This document shows positions 63,540 through 64,000 of a DNA stretch of 64,000 nt, piece after piece (within the stretch, counting starts at the first letter, position 1; every line of letters begins with the position of its first letter). The DNA is from Bacillus sp. ZZV12-4809 (GTDB taxonomy: Bacteria; Bacillota; Bacilli; Bacillales; Cytobacillaceae): positions 124,001 through 188,000 of the forward strand of contig NZ_VCRN01000004.1 of the NCBI RefSeq assembly GCF_009849585.1. The letters are read 5' to 3'. Made by a program: the position numbers and the translations under genes. The notes beneath the pieces are model-generated. The model was not told the DNA's origin. It searched no databases and worked only from the letters and a program-made list of their open reading frames with translations.

Positions 63540-64000
63540 TTAATCTATTATCATCTTTAAAAAACTTTCGCCTTCCTCAGTCGCAGGCAATCCGAAAAAC
63601 TCGCTGAATGTTGCCCCAACGTCAGCCATCGAGTTTCTTTTTCCGATGTTAACCGGTTTTACCCGCTTACCGGCAGCAAGGATCGGGACGTATTCCCTCG
63701 TATGGTTGGAATGGCCGATGGTCGGGTCGTTGCCATGATCGGCCATGATTAGAATCAAATCGTCTGTTTCCATTCTGGGCAGGAATTTTGCGAGCCACTG
63801 ATCGGTTGTGTTGAGCAGACGCGCATACCAATCTGTATCCTGGGCATGTCCTGCCAGATCTGTTTCCTGTATATTGACCAAAAACGCAGCATCCTCTTTT
63901 TCTTTTACATACGAATTCTCTAAAGCCTGCAGGACTTTTTCTGTATCAACAATGGGATTTGCCGGCCCTTCGCCATGCAGAACATCCGCCGTTTTGCCAA
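63540..64000 (-). CDS. Phosphopentomutase-like metalloenzyme (5' end outside window)
   Basis: The frame is open to the window edge; 152 C-terminal residues are visible. Alkaline-phosphatase superfamily metal motifs are present: NIQETDLAGHAQDTDWY, ILIMADHGNDPTIGHSNHTREYVPIL (Asp, His and His ligands) and SMADVGATFSEFFG. GKTADVLHGEG at the upstream edge fits the DeoB family. The ETDLAGHAQD wording is closer to what I recall for YhfW-type relatives than to classical DeoB, so the exact substrate (ribose-1-P/ribose-5-P or another phosphosugar) is open. No downstream terminator with a T run is evident. Confidence 0.8.
   Translation of the reverse strand, partial: GKTADVLHGEGPANPIVDTEKVLQALENSYVKEKEDAAFLVNIQETDLAGHAQDTDWYARLLNTTDQWLAKFLPRMETDDLILIMADHGNDPTIGHSNHTREYVPILAAGKRVKPVNIGKRNSMADVGATFSEFFGLPATEEGESFLKMIID

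Noticed and set aside
1..64000. Prophage or transposon genes
   Set aside because: No integrase, transposase, capsid or terminase-like frame is present; the PGA hydrolase is phage-related by family only and belongs to the cap operon.

Overview
The window reads as chromosome of a low-to-moderate GC, spore-forming member of the Bacillaceae (a Cytobacillus/Mesobacillus-like Bacillus is my inference). The evidence is strong Shine-Dalgarno sites (GGAGG type), LacI/cre-type control sites, ManP/ManR of the Bacillus subtilis type, a pgs/cap poly-gamma-glutamate operon, SleB-type and LysM-3D wall enzymes, and DUF1672 lipoproteins. No rRNA, tRNA, CRISPR array, prophage or insertion sequence was found.

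Layout: (1) 1-4916, the 3' part of a sulfoacetaldehyde acetyltransferase (Xsc-like) gene followed by a two-gene TRAP transporter (DctP plus fused DctQM), which together suggest sulfonate use. (2) 5104-11860, on the minus strand, a LacI regulator, an amylo-1,6-glucosidase-like hydrolase and a sugar ABC importer, with palindromic CCGAAACGTTTCGG-type operators and a dispersed 184-bp repeat in the leader. (3) 12099-20705, six DUF1672 lipoprotein genes (one frameshifted, one with a large internal deletion) around a 701-residue protein with an N-terminal lipase domain and a long helical C-terminal half. This arrangement resembles the staphylococcal type VII secreted lipase toxin TslA and its immunity lipoprotein TilA, and I consider it the most interesting locus here. 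A 52-bp hairpin-forming tandem repeat (11 copies) sits inside it. (4) 20849-22878, an unknown protein and a LysM/NlpC-P60 wall hydrolase with one dead and one live catalytic domain. (5) 22920-28284, a complete poly-gamma-glutamate capsule operon (capB-C-A-D-E plus a PGA hydrolase). (6) 28891-29997, a P-loop kinase and a Nudix hydrolase.

(7) 30207-54712 is a mannose/mannoside island. A nine-gene minus-strand operon (ABC importer, GH13, DUF1861, GH130, GH2 beta-mannosidase, ROK sugar kinase, ManA) diverges from its LacI regulator, and a phosphohexomutase follows the regulator. Next come manP/manR (mannose PTS and its PRD activator) and rpiR-mngA-mngB (mannosylglycerate PTS and GH38 alpha-mannosidase). 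The enzymes converge: phosphorolysis gives mannose-1-P, the mutase makes mannose-6-P, PTS import and GH38 also deliver mannose-6-P, and ManA converts it to fructose-6-P.

(8) 54908-59736, a secreted 5'-nucleotidase and a secreted nuclease that share a C-terminal module, apparently for nucleic-acid scavenging. (9) 60122-64000, a LysM-3D protein, a SleB-like hydrolase, a chemoreceptor and the 3' part of a phosphopentomutase-like gene.
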